From Bemisia tabaci (Eukaryota; Arthropoda; Insecta; Hemiptera; Aleyrodidae): a stretch of 64,000 bases of DNA. The position numbers and the translations under genes are program-made. Positions 1 through 11,469 of this stretch are shown here, piece after piece (position 1 is the stretch's first letter; the number at the start of each line of letters is the position of its first letter). Below the pieces are notes generated by a model, which saw only the letters and a program-made list of their open reading frames with translations, was not told the origin of the DNA and made no database searches. The stretch is taken from the NCBI RefSeq assembly GCF_918797505.1, contig NC_092797.1:54100157-54164156 (forward strand). The letters run 5' to 3'.

Positions 1-211
1 TATTGTTCGATATCCAGCACTTGCAAAAATCGCAGAACTTTCTCTCCTGAGACTTCCAGTAATCTGCCCTGCAACAGAAATGTTCAAAAGTGGTCAGAGC
101 AATTGTCAGAGCACATTTCAATCGCAAGCAATGGGTTCAGCAAGAAAAGGAGCGCAAATGGAAGCACTAAGGAGTTACAAGTATTTATTACGATAGATAA
201 AGCACGACTGA

Positions 212-460
212 ACGGCGTTAAGCAGAAAGGAACAAAGCCACATCAGCTACTGCCAAATTTAACTGGACGCAATTTACTTTTTTACAAGAGAACGTTGGTG
301 CGGATCCCTTGGAAAATTTTAAGGAATTTCTTTCGCAATGTGCAGAAAATTCACTTGTTTGCACAATCCGCACAACCGTTTCCATGTAAAAAATTAAAAT
401 GCCCAACTAAATTTGGCGATGGTTGACGTGGCTTGATTCCTTTCTACTTAACGCAGTCCA
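212..460. repeat. MITE family F, copy 1 (TTAAGCAGAAAGG termini)
   Basis: The ends are inverted repeats: GTTAAGCAGAAAGGAAC at the left and its near complement, TTCCTTTCTACTTAACGCAG, at the right. Copies at 18675-18929 and 44565-44819 share these ends. No coding capacity. The family recurs in intergenic and intronic DNA, which marks it as a dispersed non-autonomous DNA element. Confidence 0.7.
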
Positions 461-602
461 AGTAACCCATGTACGGACCCAGGCACTTCGAACGAGGGGG
501 CGGAAAAGAGTTGGGGGGGGGGGGAGGGCTTCACCCAGAAAATTATCAACTTTTTCAAGCATCGAATTATCAGTTTGAGTAAATTTCGACACGAATAATT
601 AC

Positions 603-766
603 CAGTGGCTGGGCGTGAACGATTGATTATCGATATTTCCCCATTTGAAGCTGCGGAAAATAATCGATTATTAAGGTGTTCGCTGCGAACACCCTGTTTA
701 TCGATACTTTCCCATCGGTTTGAATGACGTATCAATCGATAAATCGCATAACACGCCTCGCCACTG
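603..766. mobile_element. hAT-like MITE (family A, copy 1) with perfect 8-bp TSD
   Basis: The 164-bp element begins CAGTGGCTGGGCGTG and ends CACGCCTCGCCACTG, which is an inverted repeat. It is flanked by the perfect 8-bp direct repeat ATAATTAC at 595-602 and 767-774. An 8-bp duplication with CAG-type ends is characteristic of the hAT superfamily. Related copies lie at 1772-1914, 4991-5145 and 25724-25876. There is no coding capacity, so it would have been mobilised in trans. Confidence 0.85.
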
Positions 767-1291
767 ATAATTACCAAAAATAAGCGTCCTTCCTTTTTCT
801 TTCCTTCGTCCTTTCCTCTCTTCTTTCCTCCTTTTTATTCATTTTTTTTTCGGTTGAAAGAGGGGGCGTAACCCCCCCCCCCCCCTCCCCCCTGGATTTG
901 CCTATGAACTAACCCAAGCACTTAAGTCATACGCCTAACTATCAAACCGATGCCTCATCACCTTCCTCGGAAAACAGCACAAGGCTCATTAATAAATAGA
1001 CCCGTTATTTTATTCAAAGTAAATATCACAAGATGGAAAGTTGTAAGAGGAGCATTTTGATAAATGGGTATAAGATTTGGTAGCTGGAGAAGCGGCCGCA
1101 AGACATGTTATGAGCAACAGAGATGGATTTCCAAGGGAGGTAAGAGGAACTTCTAGCGGAGATCAGGTCCGCAAAAAACAATAAAGATATTAACAATAAA
1201 TACACTGACAATAAAACAATAAAAAGATGCTCCAAATCAGGGCCTGAGTGGGAAATGACACTGTGTTCAAAGTCACGACTAAGTAGCCAGT

Positions 1292-1538
1292 CAGCAGGCT
1301 GCTCATTGAAATTGATGGACAAGGAAGATGAGAGGAAAATAGAGCGATCCTATTGGTGGAAATGGGAGGGAAGTAATAGATAAACTAACGACAACCTACG
1401 AGAGACCCCATTGTTGGTCCATTATTTTCCGCCTTAGTCTAGGACAACCACCCGTTCCAACCAATAGAATCGCTCCATTTTCTCTTTGCCTCATTTGTCT
1501 ATCGCTTTGTCCATCAATTTCAATAATCAGCCTGCTGG
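1292..1538. repeat. Inverted-repeat element family K, copy 1
   Basis: The left end, CAGCAGGCTGCTCATTGAAA, is mirrored by TTTCAATAATCAGCCTGCTG at the right. Just inside, GATGGACAAGG faces CCTCATTTGTCTATCGCTTT. The same ends frame a disrupted copy at about 41318-43247 in mesh intron 6. Noncoding. Confidence 0.65.
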
Positions 1539-1771
1539 TATGCATGTCAGCAGAATATCGTAGGAGAGGTTGTTTGATCGAGTTTCTCATTGAGTGGATG
1601 AATGGGACGCCCAGTGAAAGGGTGGCAACATGAAGTTGCACGCGTAATGAGGGGATGCCAGTTTCTTGAGAGGCTTTGGAAGGATAGGGGACTAAGGCCG
1701 TTGGGCGTCGCAGAGCAATGAAGAACACTCTAGAATTAACTCTTAAGTCTGTGTGAACAAACTAGGGAGAT

Positions 1772-1914
1772 CAGTGGCGTGGCGTGCTTTGCGATATATC
1801 GATGGTTCTGCCATTTAAACCCATGGAAAAGAATCGATCACCTTAATAATCGGTTCTTCACTGCAGCTTCGAATGAGGAAATATCGATAATCGACCACTC
1901 ACGCCTCGCCACTA
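1772..1914. repeat. hAT-like MITE family A, copy 2
   Basis: It begins CAGTGGCGTGGCGTGC and ends ACGCCTCGCCACT, and its interior matches the copy at 603-766 in reverse orientation (CCATTTAAACCCATGGAAAA, AATAATCG). The flanks show no clean target-site duplication, consistent with age. Confidence 0.7.
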
Positions 1915-4900
1915 GAAGAGATGGAGATTTTCTTCCCTTGGAAATTTTACTCTGGTCATCCTCGAGCCCGTCACACATTCGGTGCATTGATGGGGGAGAA
2001 AAATGCAATCTGTCACAGGCAATTTGTTACCTATAATTTGCAGGAGGAAAAACTAGTTACAAGTTTACTCTGCCTCATCGAAACCTTATTCTTTCAAAGA
2101 GACATCCATGATTTGTCTCATAGAAGGTAATTACCTGGTTACATTGAAGAAGAGTTGTTATGTTCACCTAGGTTGATACTGAATTGCAGAAAACTTTATG
2201 GAAAAATAAGCATTTTGTCAAAAGCAGCTTGATTGACCTAAAAAGGCAAAGATAGATATTGGACGAGGTAGCTAGGGGTATTAACCTCCTTTTAGATGAT
2301 ACCTGCATTACATGCTTAGTATTAAGATCAAATCTGTCTGAAAAAAACTGAACTGGTAAACCTAAAACTAAGGATTGTCTCGCTAAATTTCAAAATTTGG
2401 CAAACATTTTAAGTTTCTTGCAAAAGAGCTACCGCATGTTTCTGTTGAAGGATAAAGGTGAAATTCTCCATGAAAATTATTATACCTGGAGTTACGAATG
2501 TAAATTAATGGTAAAAACTGATTTTAAATACGAGAATAAAATTTCCACAGAAATAATTAAACATCAACATGGTCATCCATCATTTAAATACCTCATAACA
2601 GCAACCTTCATTTTCAAATATTTATTTAGTCCTTTTCGATATTCTACCAAACTCTAGAGATCGTTACAAAGATGGTTGCTGCGATTTCAAAAACATATTT
2701 TCAAACCGAGAAATCAAACAGAAAGTCATACAAATATATAAGTGAATAAATAATGCAATAAATGATAATAAAAAAAAAAAAAAACAGTCGAAATTCCCAA
2801 AAAGGACAAAAAATTTCACGAGGCAAAATCACTTTTTTTTTTAATTTTTTTTGTTTTTTGGAGACCTATAACCCTTTAGAATATGATAGTGGCTGAAAAT
2901 TGCAGGTTTGTAATACAGTTCCTCTCAGACGATTCTTTTAACTCGTCGTGGAGTTTTGACCTCGAGACTGGTTTTGGATACATTTTGAAAAGGGGAGCAC
3001 ACACGTTTGAACTTGCGCTGGTTAAACTGCGGAAATTTTTTTAATAGTAAAAGAAAAAGAAAGTTTTCTGTAATTTTAATGGGGTGAATTTAATTTTTAA
3101 ATAATTGAAACTGAAACTAGAAGGAAGAGAGATAAAGAGGGGGAGAGAGGGAGATAGAGGTCTACCAGACCTGGTTCAATCTTTCATTCTTGCTCAGGAA
3201 AATGTTGGACTGGAAAACACACGAACTCACAATGATGATGTTTTAAAGAAAATTTTCTTTGAATTTAATCAACTCTTTTGAGAAGATGTACCTAACATTA
3301 TTTTTTAAAACATGTACCTATTTCCTCGGATAAGGCTATCCTATAGTTGTTTTCCTTGTCTGAAAGAAACTTTTCGGGGAGCAGAGAAATATCATAGGTA
3401 TTGGCTGCTTTTCAAACGAAATACAATGTTGTGGATTCCTAGAGAGATTGATTGAAGTTTCCTTTCCGCGTAGATGTGAAAAAATAAAGTAAAAAGTGCG
3501 GAACTTGTAACATGGTCTCCCTCTATTTTATTCCCTCTATTCAGTCAGATCTCGATGTTGTCAGAAGGTCTAGTAGAGATCCTCCCTCAGATTCTACTTA
3601 TGAACCAAAACAACTATTAACAACATTTTTTTTTTATTTATAGGCACAAAAATAATTTTAAGGATTTAGTTGTAATAATAAAATTAATGAAATTAAAACA
3701 ATTAAGGTAAATTTTTGACGCTAACGGTAAGAATGTCAACTGAATCATACAAGGCTGAAATTTATTATTGTTACGCTATCTTGATGTCACATTTTCGTCT
3801 TGTCCCTCTTATAGATGTGACGTAGAGAAACACACACACGCACAAAACAAGGAAAAACAAGAATACGGTGAAGGCACATTTACTTTATTACCTGGTTCAA
3901 TACTTTACAAAAAGTTATGCAGAAAACAATGGCAAGGTTTTTCATTATTGCTTAAATTGACAATTCTGCCTTCGATTGCACCTTAAAATTGTCTAAAAAC
4001 TTAGTATCTAGATCACAAAAATTTCACACGGTGGGTAACGAATACGAGGAAAAATAAAATACGGACATATCATTCACAAAACAACAAAAATTAAATAGGT
4101 GCTAGAGAGTAGGACTTAATTAACTTCAATTGTGGATACTAAAACGGGGGGAAAAACCAGCGGAAAAATGAAACAAAGAACTGAGCCAATGTATGATCGG
4201 TTCATAGGCATCTCGTGGCCAGATAGATACGGCTCCTTCCGCAGAAAAGTAACAAAACTCAAAAAGTCATCAGCTCACAGCGTTGAAAATTTGCCATATA
4301 CCTATAATATAATTACTGAAAAACAGACTGATAGCTAGAAGTAAAAAATTCGTACCTTGATTGCAACATTAAAAAAAGCTACGATTATTACACATTTTCC
4401 TCAAAAAAAAATCAACCAAAATGCTTCCTTGCAATTTCGCGAGGTTTTTGTTTTAGAATTTATTAAGAAAATTCACGACAAATTTCGTTAATAGCTATTG
4501 GCTAGTATTCCTGAAAAAAAAAAAAAAAAAAAAACTAACAAGACATGCGCGGAGACGCATTTCAGGGGTGCAAAATTTGGCCGATCCGCAAATTGCGTGA
4601 TCAGTGGGGAAATTTGTGTCCAAACGGACGCCGAAAAGTCTTTCCGGAAACACTCCGACAGTCTATCAGTCTTTTCGAATTTTCAGGAGAAGTTTTCAGT
4701 ATTCCTGACAGCTACTACGCAACGTTATTTTTTCGTGTATTATGTAGAAGAAAATTGCCAAGCACAAGTTTGAGGCTTGCGAGGAAAATGTTCCTTATTC
4801 CAGAGAAAAAATTTCCTCCATGTGAGAAAATTGTCGGGAAAGCGAGAAAATTCTTTTCAGAAACGAGGAACGGCGACGAAAATAAATCTTTGGTGAAATT

Positions 4901-4990
4901 CCGACTATTTATCGACCTTTAGGACTTTTTGGACTTTCGGTCTGTCGAGGAAACATTTTTCTCAGGGAGGAAATACACTTGCGTGCAAAA

Positions 4991-5145
4991 GCAAGGCGTC
5001 AATGATCTATCTTCGATATTTCCTTATTTGAAGCTATAGCAAAGAATCGAGTATTAAGGTGTTCGTTGCGACCACCCTGCTTATCGATCCTTTCCTATAG
5101 GTTTAAATGGTGAATCCATCGATATATCGCAAAACACGCCGCGCG
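4991..5145. repeat. hAT-like MITE family A, copy 3 (diverged)
   Basis: The interior matches the family (GAAGCTATAGCAAAGAATCG, GGTGTTCGTTGCGA, ATATATCGCAAAACACGCC), but the extreme ends have drifted. Same orientation as the copy at 603-766. Confidence 0.6.
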
Positions 5146-7877
5146 ACTTCGGCCGAATGACATTTTCTGCACTCGTGAGCATTCTAAGTTACGAATTTTC
5201 GACTTTAACCATCGAGATAATGTCTGTTAAAATTATACTTCCGATAATTCTATTCTTCGTTGCTGGGGTAAACAATGCACCCGATGAACTTATACATTAA
5301 AACGTGCAAATTTCATTTTTTTCATAGATTTATTTTTTTGGTAAACGTAAGGGATACTATTTCAACTAGGAGGGCAAAAAAAATGATATTCCTATCATTT
5401 CGGAGGAATGTACAACATAAAAAGTTAACAGATAACAAACAAAATACCTAAGTGTATTCTTCAACCCCCCTTGAAAAAAAAAATTAATGAAACAAATAAA
5501 ATAATAATAAAAAAATAGGACTAGGTAAATCTATTTGGAACAAATGAATCTACATTACAAAGATGGAAAATTACCATAAATAATTCAAGGAAAGGAGGAG
5601 CCCTGTTCAAAATTAATGATGAACAGAAAAGGCAGTGGATTGCAAAGTTTGTTGGGAAAATATTACTCATTAAAAAAGGGGGAAGATCAGATCGGTAACG
5701 ATTTCAACAGTCCAAGGTAGGATTAAGGCAATAGGACGGTTGGCAGCTTCTCTTAATCATAAAAAGGGACTGCTCCTTAATTTGTAGCCACGCCAAGACA
5801 GACGAGGATTTGGAGCTTTGCCAAATCGATAGCATTACCGAAAAACTCATGGAAAATAAGGAGCATGAACATGTTTGCGAGGGAAAAAAAAATCATGCTC
5901 TGGAAGATGATAAGGCACATCAGGGTTAGAAAAAAAAGTTGGATGCTTTGCAACAGTGAAACAGGGGACAGTTACGAAAAGTTGGCACAGGTAACTTGGA
6001 ATAGGAATGGACTTCACCGAAGAGAAAGGGAAATGTCTTTTCGATTATGATGGTGGGTTTTTGGCGGTGGCATTTGTTGTTCTTACAGATACTCTGAAGA
6101 TGTACTTAATCTAAAAACAGAGGACATGATCATTTTCAAATGAACGTAAGCAACCTTATTGTCTCCTTTTTTTAACAAACAGAGATCTATGAGGAACATT
6201 TTTAAGGACAAAACTCTGAGATCTCAAACAATGAGAATGTGTGATTTCAAAATTAGTTTTCCTGTTTTTTTTCTCAGAATTTTATCGATTTCTGATTCTA
6301 CGTCTTCGGTTGGATAAGTGTAAAATTAACAGAGAATGGGAATGGCGTGAGTTCATTCTTAAGATAAAATGAATATTTTTTTTTGGAGAAAAAGAGACTT
6401 GAGAAGAGGGGAAAAGCACAATTAATATCTTTGGCACAAAAAAAGAAGAAAAAAAAAATGATTGCTTTTAAGCTCACTCTCATTGGTACATAAACCAACG
6501 TTTGATCACGTACGACTAGACTAAAGTGGTAAGCTATTAGACTAACCATTCAATGTTGAATTTACCGCTCTTAAAACCAGGCGGAATATGTACTTATGTA
6601 TTTGTTCTGGGTAGAGCCATCGATTTCACTGAATGGTGTCATAAAAACGGTCTACGAAGACTAGTTTGAAGAAATTTACACCATTGCATTATCAGATCCA
6701 TGCATTGGAATTGAAAAAAAAAAAATATTAGGAATGATTCAAGATCCCGAGTTCAACTACAAAATTATTTAGGTCACGATAGTTGGGTGAAATTTTCTCT
6801 TGCCAGTTTGGTTATAGCCAGAGCGATACAGAGTTGGGGGACCAGGGACAAGCAAGTTTTTCGTCAAAGTTATTTACCCAGGTCAGTTCACTGACACCCT
6901 GTTAAAGTCGTTGTCTCCGCCATGAACACCCTCAACTGGACTTGTTTAAACCCGGATTCAAGCTTATCAATTATTTTTACCACAATTTGATTCGAGATGT
7001 GACAGGGTACGAGAAAAGGCACTTGCGTGCACACACGCAAATTTTCAAGGTAAGCAAGTTCCGTGAAGTTCAGTCGAAAAATCAGCCTTTAAAGCCAAAA
7101 AAGCTTATTGTGGCTCAAAGTTGCCAACAATGACTCATGTTTGCGCTGATAAAGAGCGTGGAGTTTCGATGAAGCGGCGATTTTGAGCCCTAAACATGGT
7201 ACTTAGATGAAAAGTTTGAATCGCTTTTTCCCCAAACTAATTCTTGATGCTAGAACTTCGGACTGTCATAACACTGGTTTTTTTGAGATTGCTAGGCATG
7301 CCTAGTGCCAAAGTATAAAAAATTCCTCTCAGCTCTGCATTAATATTTCGATCTTGAATATTATAAAAGAAAGGTCCCCTCATCCATGGACGGGACACAA
7401 ATGGTAAAAATCAATTCGTAATATTAATATGAAATTTTCAACTTCCATGAGACTTGAAGTTACATTACAACATTTCATATCCTTGAGGTAAAATTTGAGA
7501 TACTTTTGAAATTAAAGTTTTAAGAATTTGTTCAAATAATTTGGAAATCATATCAAAATTTCAAGATCGTGTAAAGAACCAAATTAATAGAGCCTTCCGG
7601 TTTAAAAACAAGCCGCATCTATTTTTTTTAAATACACCTTTAGTGACTCTCTTCTTCTAGTAGTATGCGTTCCTTTCTCATTTCACAGAAAATGAACCCT
7701 TAAAATAGGTTTGAGTTCTAAAGGATTTTTGTAGAAAAAAGAGATGCGTCATTTAATTACAAACGGACAGATTTCATTGATGCTCTATTACATTAGGCGT
7801 GTCCGTGCGGTTCAATAGGGCACTGGCATAGTTTTAATGAATGTTTTATAAGACTATTTCGTTACGATTTGATGAAG

Positions 7878-8023
7878 CCAGTGGTGTAGCCGTGGCGGGG
7901 GAGGGGTGGACCCCCAATAAGTCAAAAATTAACTCGGAAAAATTAAGTTTTCGTGATCTTTAGGAATTTTAATCTTTGATCATGTTTGACCATCCCCATG
8001 AAAAAAACTGGCTACGCCACTGG
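7878..8023. mobile_element. Short hAT-like MITE (CCAGTGG...CCACTGG)
   Basis: The 146-bp inverted-repeat element has ends CCAGTGGTGTAGCC and GGCTACGCCACTGG. If the element starts at CAGTGG, the 8-bp flanks are GATGAAGC and GTTGGAGC, six of eight identical, suggesting a decayed hAT target-site duplication. Noncoding. Confidence 0.65.
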
Positions 8024-8659
8024 TTGGAGCACTGACTAGAGTACAAACTGATTAATTCTTTGAATTTCACGTAGAAAATGATTCATCCGCAACAAAATTT
8101 GGAAATCAACTTCTGATGAAGATATAAGTATTTACAATTAACATTAGTTGAATGGTAAAAGTACAAATGACGTCATTTCTTCGTTCGTGCTTCATACCCC
8201 AGCTGATGGACTTCAAGTGTAGTTGATAGATTTTGAGTGCACATTTCGATACCTCTCTTCCGATTTCCAAATGTTTTGCTGCATGAATCGTTCTCTAGGT
8301 GAAAGGCTGTTACATTTAATTTATTGGAAGTGGACGGAATTCATGATCCTCTCTATGGATCGTATTCAATACATCAAACAGGTAAGATTGAATCGATATC
8401 GATTGGTTCAACACGTGAACACAGCCCCAAAAGTCAATTGAATGCTCTGAGGGAACGGGTTTCTTGTGATAGGTTTTGATTCTTTGGGTACAAGTATAAA
8501 GTGGCAATGAAAAATGAAATTGTTGGGAATTTTCTCAATTTCAGCTTTTCCTACTGAAGTCCTAAAATTACTGTTTAAGGTTATATTCTGTTGTTTTGAA
8601 CCAAACGATGCATCGAACCACCATCGAATACGATCTAACGGGGAATCACAGAACTAGGG

Positions 8660-9592
8660 CTAGGATTTATCGGTGGATGGTTTGTACAAGGAAATCAAGA
8701 GCGGATAATGGATGTCTTCCTCGTAGAGAGGACTACTCGATTTCAACTGCGTATGCCTGCGATGCACATCGGCGTTGTAGTTCTGACCGTGGAGCTTAGT
8801 GACGAAACCAACACTCTTAGCAGCATCGAGGAATTTCAAGTGGGTCTGACCCCTGGCAGGAGCCGTGATCAGCGCGACGGAGCCTCCCTTCAAGCAATCC
8901 CAAATAGTCATCACCAGGTCCTTCCGAGTTTCCTCGAAAAATAAGCAGTCGGCTGCCAGGACCACGTCGAAATTCTCGGCCCAGGATCCAGTGTTGCAGT
9001 TCCATTTGAGAACGGCTGCTTCTGCGGTTGTCTCGCGCAACTCGTTGGCATCGATGATCGCTCGAACGTTCTCGACGGACTCGAGATTCCCGTCGGTCAA
9101 CAGAACTCTCTGAGGACACGCAAACTTGGCCAACATGATACCCGCAAGGCAGGTCATCCCTCCACCGAGCTCGAGGACGGATTTCCCGCGGAACATGTCC
9201 CTGTTGCTGAGACAGTAGAAGGCTAGCACTTCTTCGGAGGGCCAGACGCAGACGTTCCCCGTATTGTTGAAGCCCATTAAATCCGCAGGCGTTATCAGCT
9301 TGGACACGTGGCGAACTTTAACGCTCAGGTCTTGATCGGCAACGCGCGTGGAGTAGTCGAACCAACTAACGCTATCGTTGTCCACTTCAGATGAGGACCG
9401 GATGGAGAAGAGTCCGAACTCCTGAAACCTCCGGACGGAAACGGGATCCACCTCGTTGACGCTCAGGTTTTCCTTGTTGTTGAGAAGGGCGTGTGCTAGG
9501 AGGAGCCACCGGTTTCGGGCCTTTGCGTTGCAGTTTTTCGAGGGCGGACTCGCGCGATAAGAAACGTCGATGTTCTGGTCATGGTTGATCAT
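8660..9592 (-). CDS. CAMKMT: Calmodulin-lysine N-methyltransferase
   Basis: The 310-residue protein is encoded in one uninterrupted exon. The enzyme trimethylates a lysine of calmodulin using S-adenosylmethionine and is a cytosolic/nuclear class I (seven-beta-strand) methyltransferase of family 16. Diagnostic stretches are SVRRFQEFGLFSI (about 52-64), NTGNVCVWPSEEVLAFYCL (110-128), the SAM-binding motif LELGGGMTCLAG (140-151), LLTDGN (164-169), AADCLF (213-218) and a C-terminal YEEDIHYPLLISLYK. All are close to the vertebrate CAMKMT pattern, and the length matches the family. The start is well supported because an in-frame TAG lies just upstream (9596-9598). A TTTTGCAG acceptor at about 9701-9708 suggests a noncoding 5' exon upstream. 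The N-terminal 50 residues are poorly conserved, as is usual. Confidence 0.93.
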   Translation of the reverse strand: MINHDQNIDVSYRASPPSKNCNAKARNRWLLLAHALLNNKENLSVNEVDPVSVRRFQEFGLFSIRSSSEVDNDSVSWFDYSTRVADQDLSVKVRHVSKLITPADLMGFNNTGNVCVWPSEEVLAFYCLSNRDMFRGKSVLELGGGMTCLAGIMLAKFACPQRVLLTDGNLESVENVRAIIDANELRETTAEAAVLKWNCNTGSWAENFDVVLAADCLFFEETRKDLVMTIWDCLKGGSVALITAPARGQTHLKFLDAAKSVGFVTKLHGQNYNADVHRRHTQLKSSSPLYEEDIHYPLLISLYKPSTDKS

Positions 9593-9700
9593 CCTCTAAC
9601 GGAAAAGGCAGCCAGCCTGCTCACGGTGAAACGGGGTCAGAATCGGTGCGAATTAAGGGTTTCGCAACGGAGCATCGCGCGGAAGACCCGAGCTGACCAC
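9593..9700 (-). other. CAMKMT: Probable 5' UTR portion of CAMKMT coding exon
   Basis: On the minus strand a polypyrimidine-like stretch ending TTTTGCAG precedes position 9700. The sequence from there to the start codon at 9592 contains an in-frame stop, so it is likely untranslated leader joined to an unseen upstream exon. This is inferred from splice-site pattern only. Confidence 0.45.
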
Positions 9701-10629
9701 CTGCAAAAGCAAGGACAGATCAAGTGAATCGAAACAGTCAGAGGCATTGAAAGAGAGGAACCTTGGTTGGGGCGTCCTCCAGAATGATTAACTTAGTCCG
9801 GATATTGTGGCAGACTTTATTTTTGTCCAAGGAGCCCGGTGGCGGGGTAATCTTTCAGCCGAATACAAGAGCCAAGTTTTTACAAGACAGACATTTAGGT
9901 GATCCAAAAATTCTTGGTTCATGCAGACTTGAAAAAAGGAAGGACAAAAATGACGTAGTTACTTAAGCACTCTCAATTATTTTCAATTAGACGCTACTTT
10001 AACGGAGGTTCCAAGTCCATCTATATGCATGGTGAGGCTTTGCTAAAGAACAAAAATTCGGCATCATTACCGCCTTATTATTAAAAATTTTAAGGCATGT
10101 TTTGAACACAGCCAAGGACAGCAAGCAAATAGGAGTAACAGTCGACTATCAAAGTCTCAAAAATGTATCATGCACTGCGCGTTCAAATATATTAGTAATG
10201 TCACCTCAGCAGACTCAAACGTTCATCGTTTATGCCTCAGTATGATTTAAACTGATTGGGTTGCATAAATTGTAATGCATCTGAGGAAAAGGAGACTTAA
10301 GGTGAGTTGCCAAATTTTCCACGAGAACCACAAAATGCAGTTTTGGTCCTTCACATAAAATGGGTTTTTTTTTTAAAATTATGGAATGTTCAAAGTAAGG
10401 TAGTGAATCTTAATCCTCCATCTGATTCAAACATATTTCGTTTCAATTCCACACTCGAATCGCACGTTGGTATTTTCTTTCCGTCACGTGCACTCCTATC
10501 AGTTTGCGGTTCAGGTGCATAAACTGAGAATATTTATTGAGAATATTATAGGTGGCATTTCGATAAAATCTGAACCTCCCTTTGGAACATCTTAGATATT
10601 GGAAAGCTCCTTCAACTCAAAACAACGCC

Positions 10630-11350
10630 GCGGGTGGAGAACACTGGAAGAGGTTGGGTTCTAACCCAACATGCAACTATTTTAACTCCGCGGTGGGCCG
10701 GGTTGCATACGCTACATTTTGCAGGCGAAATGTGAGACCTGTCCACGGCCAACGCGCGCTTGCGATGCTCGCTAGGGTAGAGGTGCAGCAGTGTTTTCCT
10801 CGAGAGTTTGCAACCCGGCCCACGGTAGAATGGACCAGCTGCGCTGGTCACAGAATCGTGTTGTGATGCTCGATTCTTGTAGATTAGCTAAAAATAATGA
10901 AACCTGTCCAAATAGCAACTTTTCACGTCCAATACAACTTTACGGTTGAAAGTAGAAAGTTGCTGTTTGGTTGGATCTTAATATTTTTAGTCGATCTACA
11001 AGAATCAAGCATCGAAACACAATTCTGTGACGAGCGCAACTGACCCATTAAAATAGCTGCATCTTGTGTCTATACCCAAATTCGTGTATTCTTCCTTTAT
11101 TTCACGTTCAATTTGTTAAAATCGCGTTACAAATCTGCGCGACAGGAGCGTCCAAATACTTGACGGAGACATACGTCACGTTCGAGGAAAAAAATGATTG
11201 GAGCCGCGTATCCGGTCGCGAAAGTCGTGGGCTGATCTCGGAATCGCCTTCAAAATCGAGCGTATGCAGCCCGGCTCACAGCGGAGTTAAAATAGTTGCA
11301 TGTTCGCTTCGAACCCAACTTCGAATATTCCTCCGTTGTTCTACGCTTCG
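10630..11350. repeat. Long inverted-repeat element, host of a nested family D copy
   Basis: The left arm around 10655-10715 contains GTTGGGTTCTAACC and ATGCAACTATTTTAACTCCG; the right arm (11262-11330) carries the complement CGGAGTTAAAATAGTTGCAT and GAACCCAACTTCG. Arms are roughly 80 bp. A separate inverted-repeat element (10834-11043) sits between them. No reading frame of note. Confidence 0.65.
10834..11043. repeat. MITE family D, copy 1 (short, nested)
   Basis: It starts CAGCTGCGCTGGTCACAGAA and ends with the rough complement TTCTGTGACGAGCGCAACTG. Subterminal GATTCTTGTAGATTAGCT is mirrored by TCGATCTACAAGAATC. This is a shortened version of the elements at 34286-34962 and 60389-60716. Confidence 0.7.
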
Positions 11351-11412
11351 CGAATAATTCAAATGCCGTGTTTGTCTTTCGGAATCTCAATCACTTTACT
11401 TTGAACATTCCA

Positions 11413-11418
<6 letters not shown>

Positions 11419-11468
<50 letters not shown>
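11419..11468. repeat. 50-nt poly(A) tract
   Basis: An uninterrupted run of 50 A, the longest homopolymer in the window. It may be the tail of an old retroposed sequence or a simple repeat. No retroelement body can be recognised beside it. Confidence 0.95.

Positions 11469-11469
<1 letters not shown>

Larger units (their letters stand above)
1..8659. other. Intergenic, repeat-rich region without a recognisable gene
   Basis: No reading frame here resembles a protein family I know, and none has convincing splice-site context. The region holds several short inverted-repeat elements, listed separately (about 212-460, 603-766, 1292-1538, 1772-1914, 4991-5145 and 7878-8023), plus homopolymer runs such as G at 513-524, C at 872-885 and A near 2771-2784 and 4510-4531. 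The rest, for example 2000-4500 and 5150-7870, is AT-rich unique-looking sequence. Small exons of an unrecognised gene cannot be excluded. Confidence 0.6.

Noticed and set aside
4545..4922. 125-residue plus-strand frame
   Set aside because: No recognisable domain or suitable splice context; length is possible by chance in this sequence.
6906..7049. Frame ending RAHTQIFK followed by a good GTAAGC donor
   Set aside because: The donor looks strong, but there is no convincing acceptor upstream and the peptide is unrecognised, so I did not call an exon.
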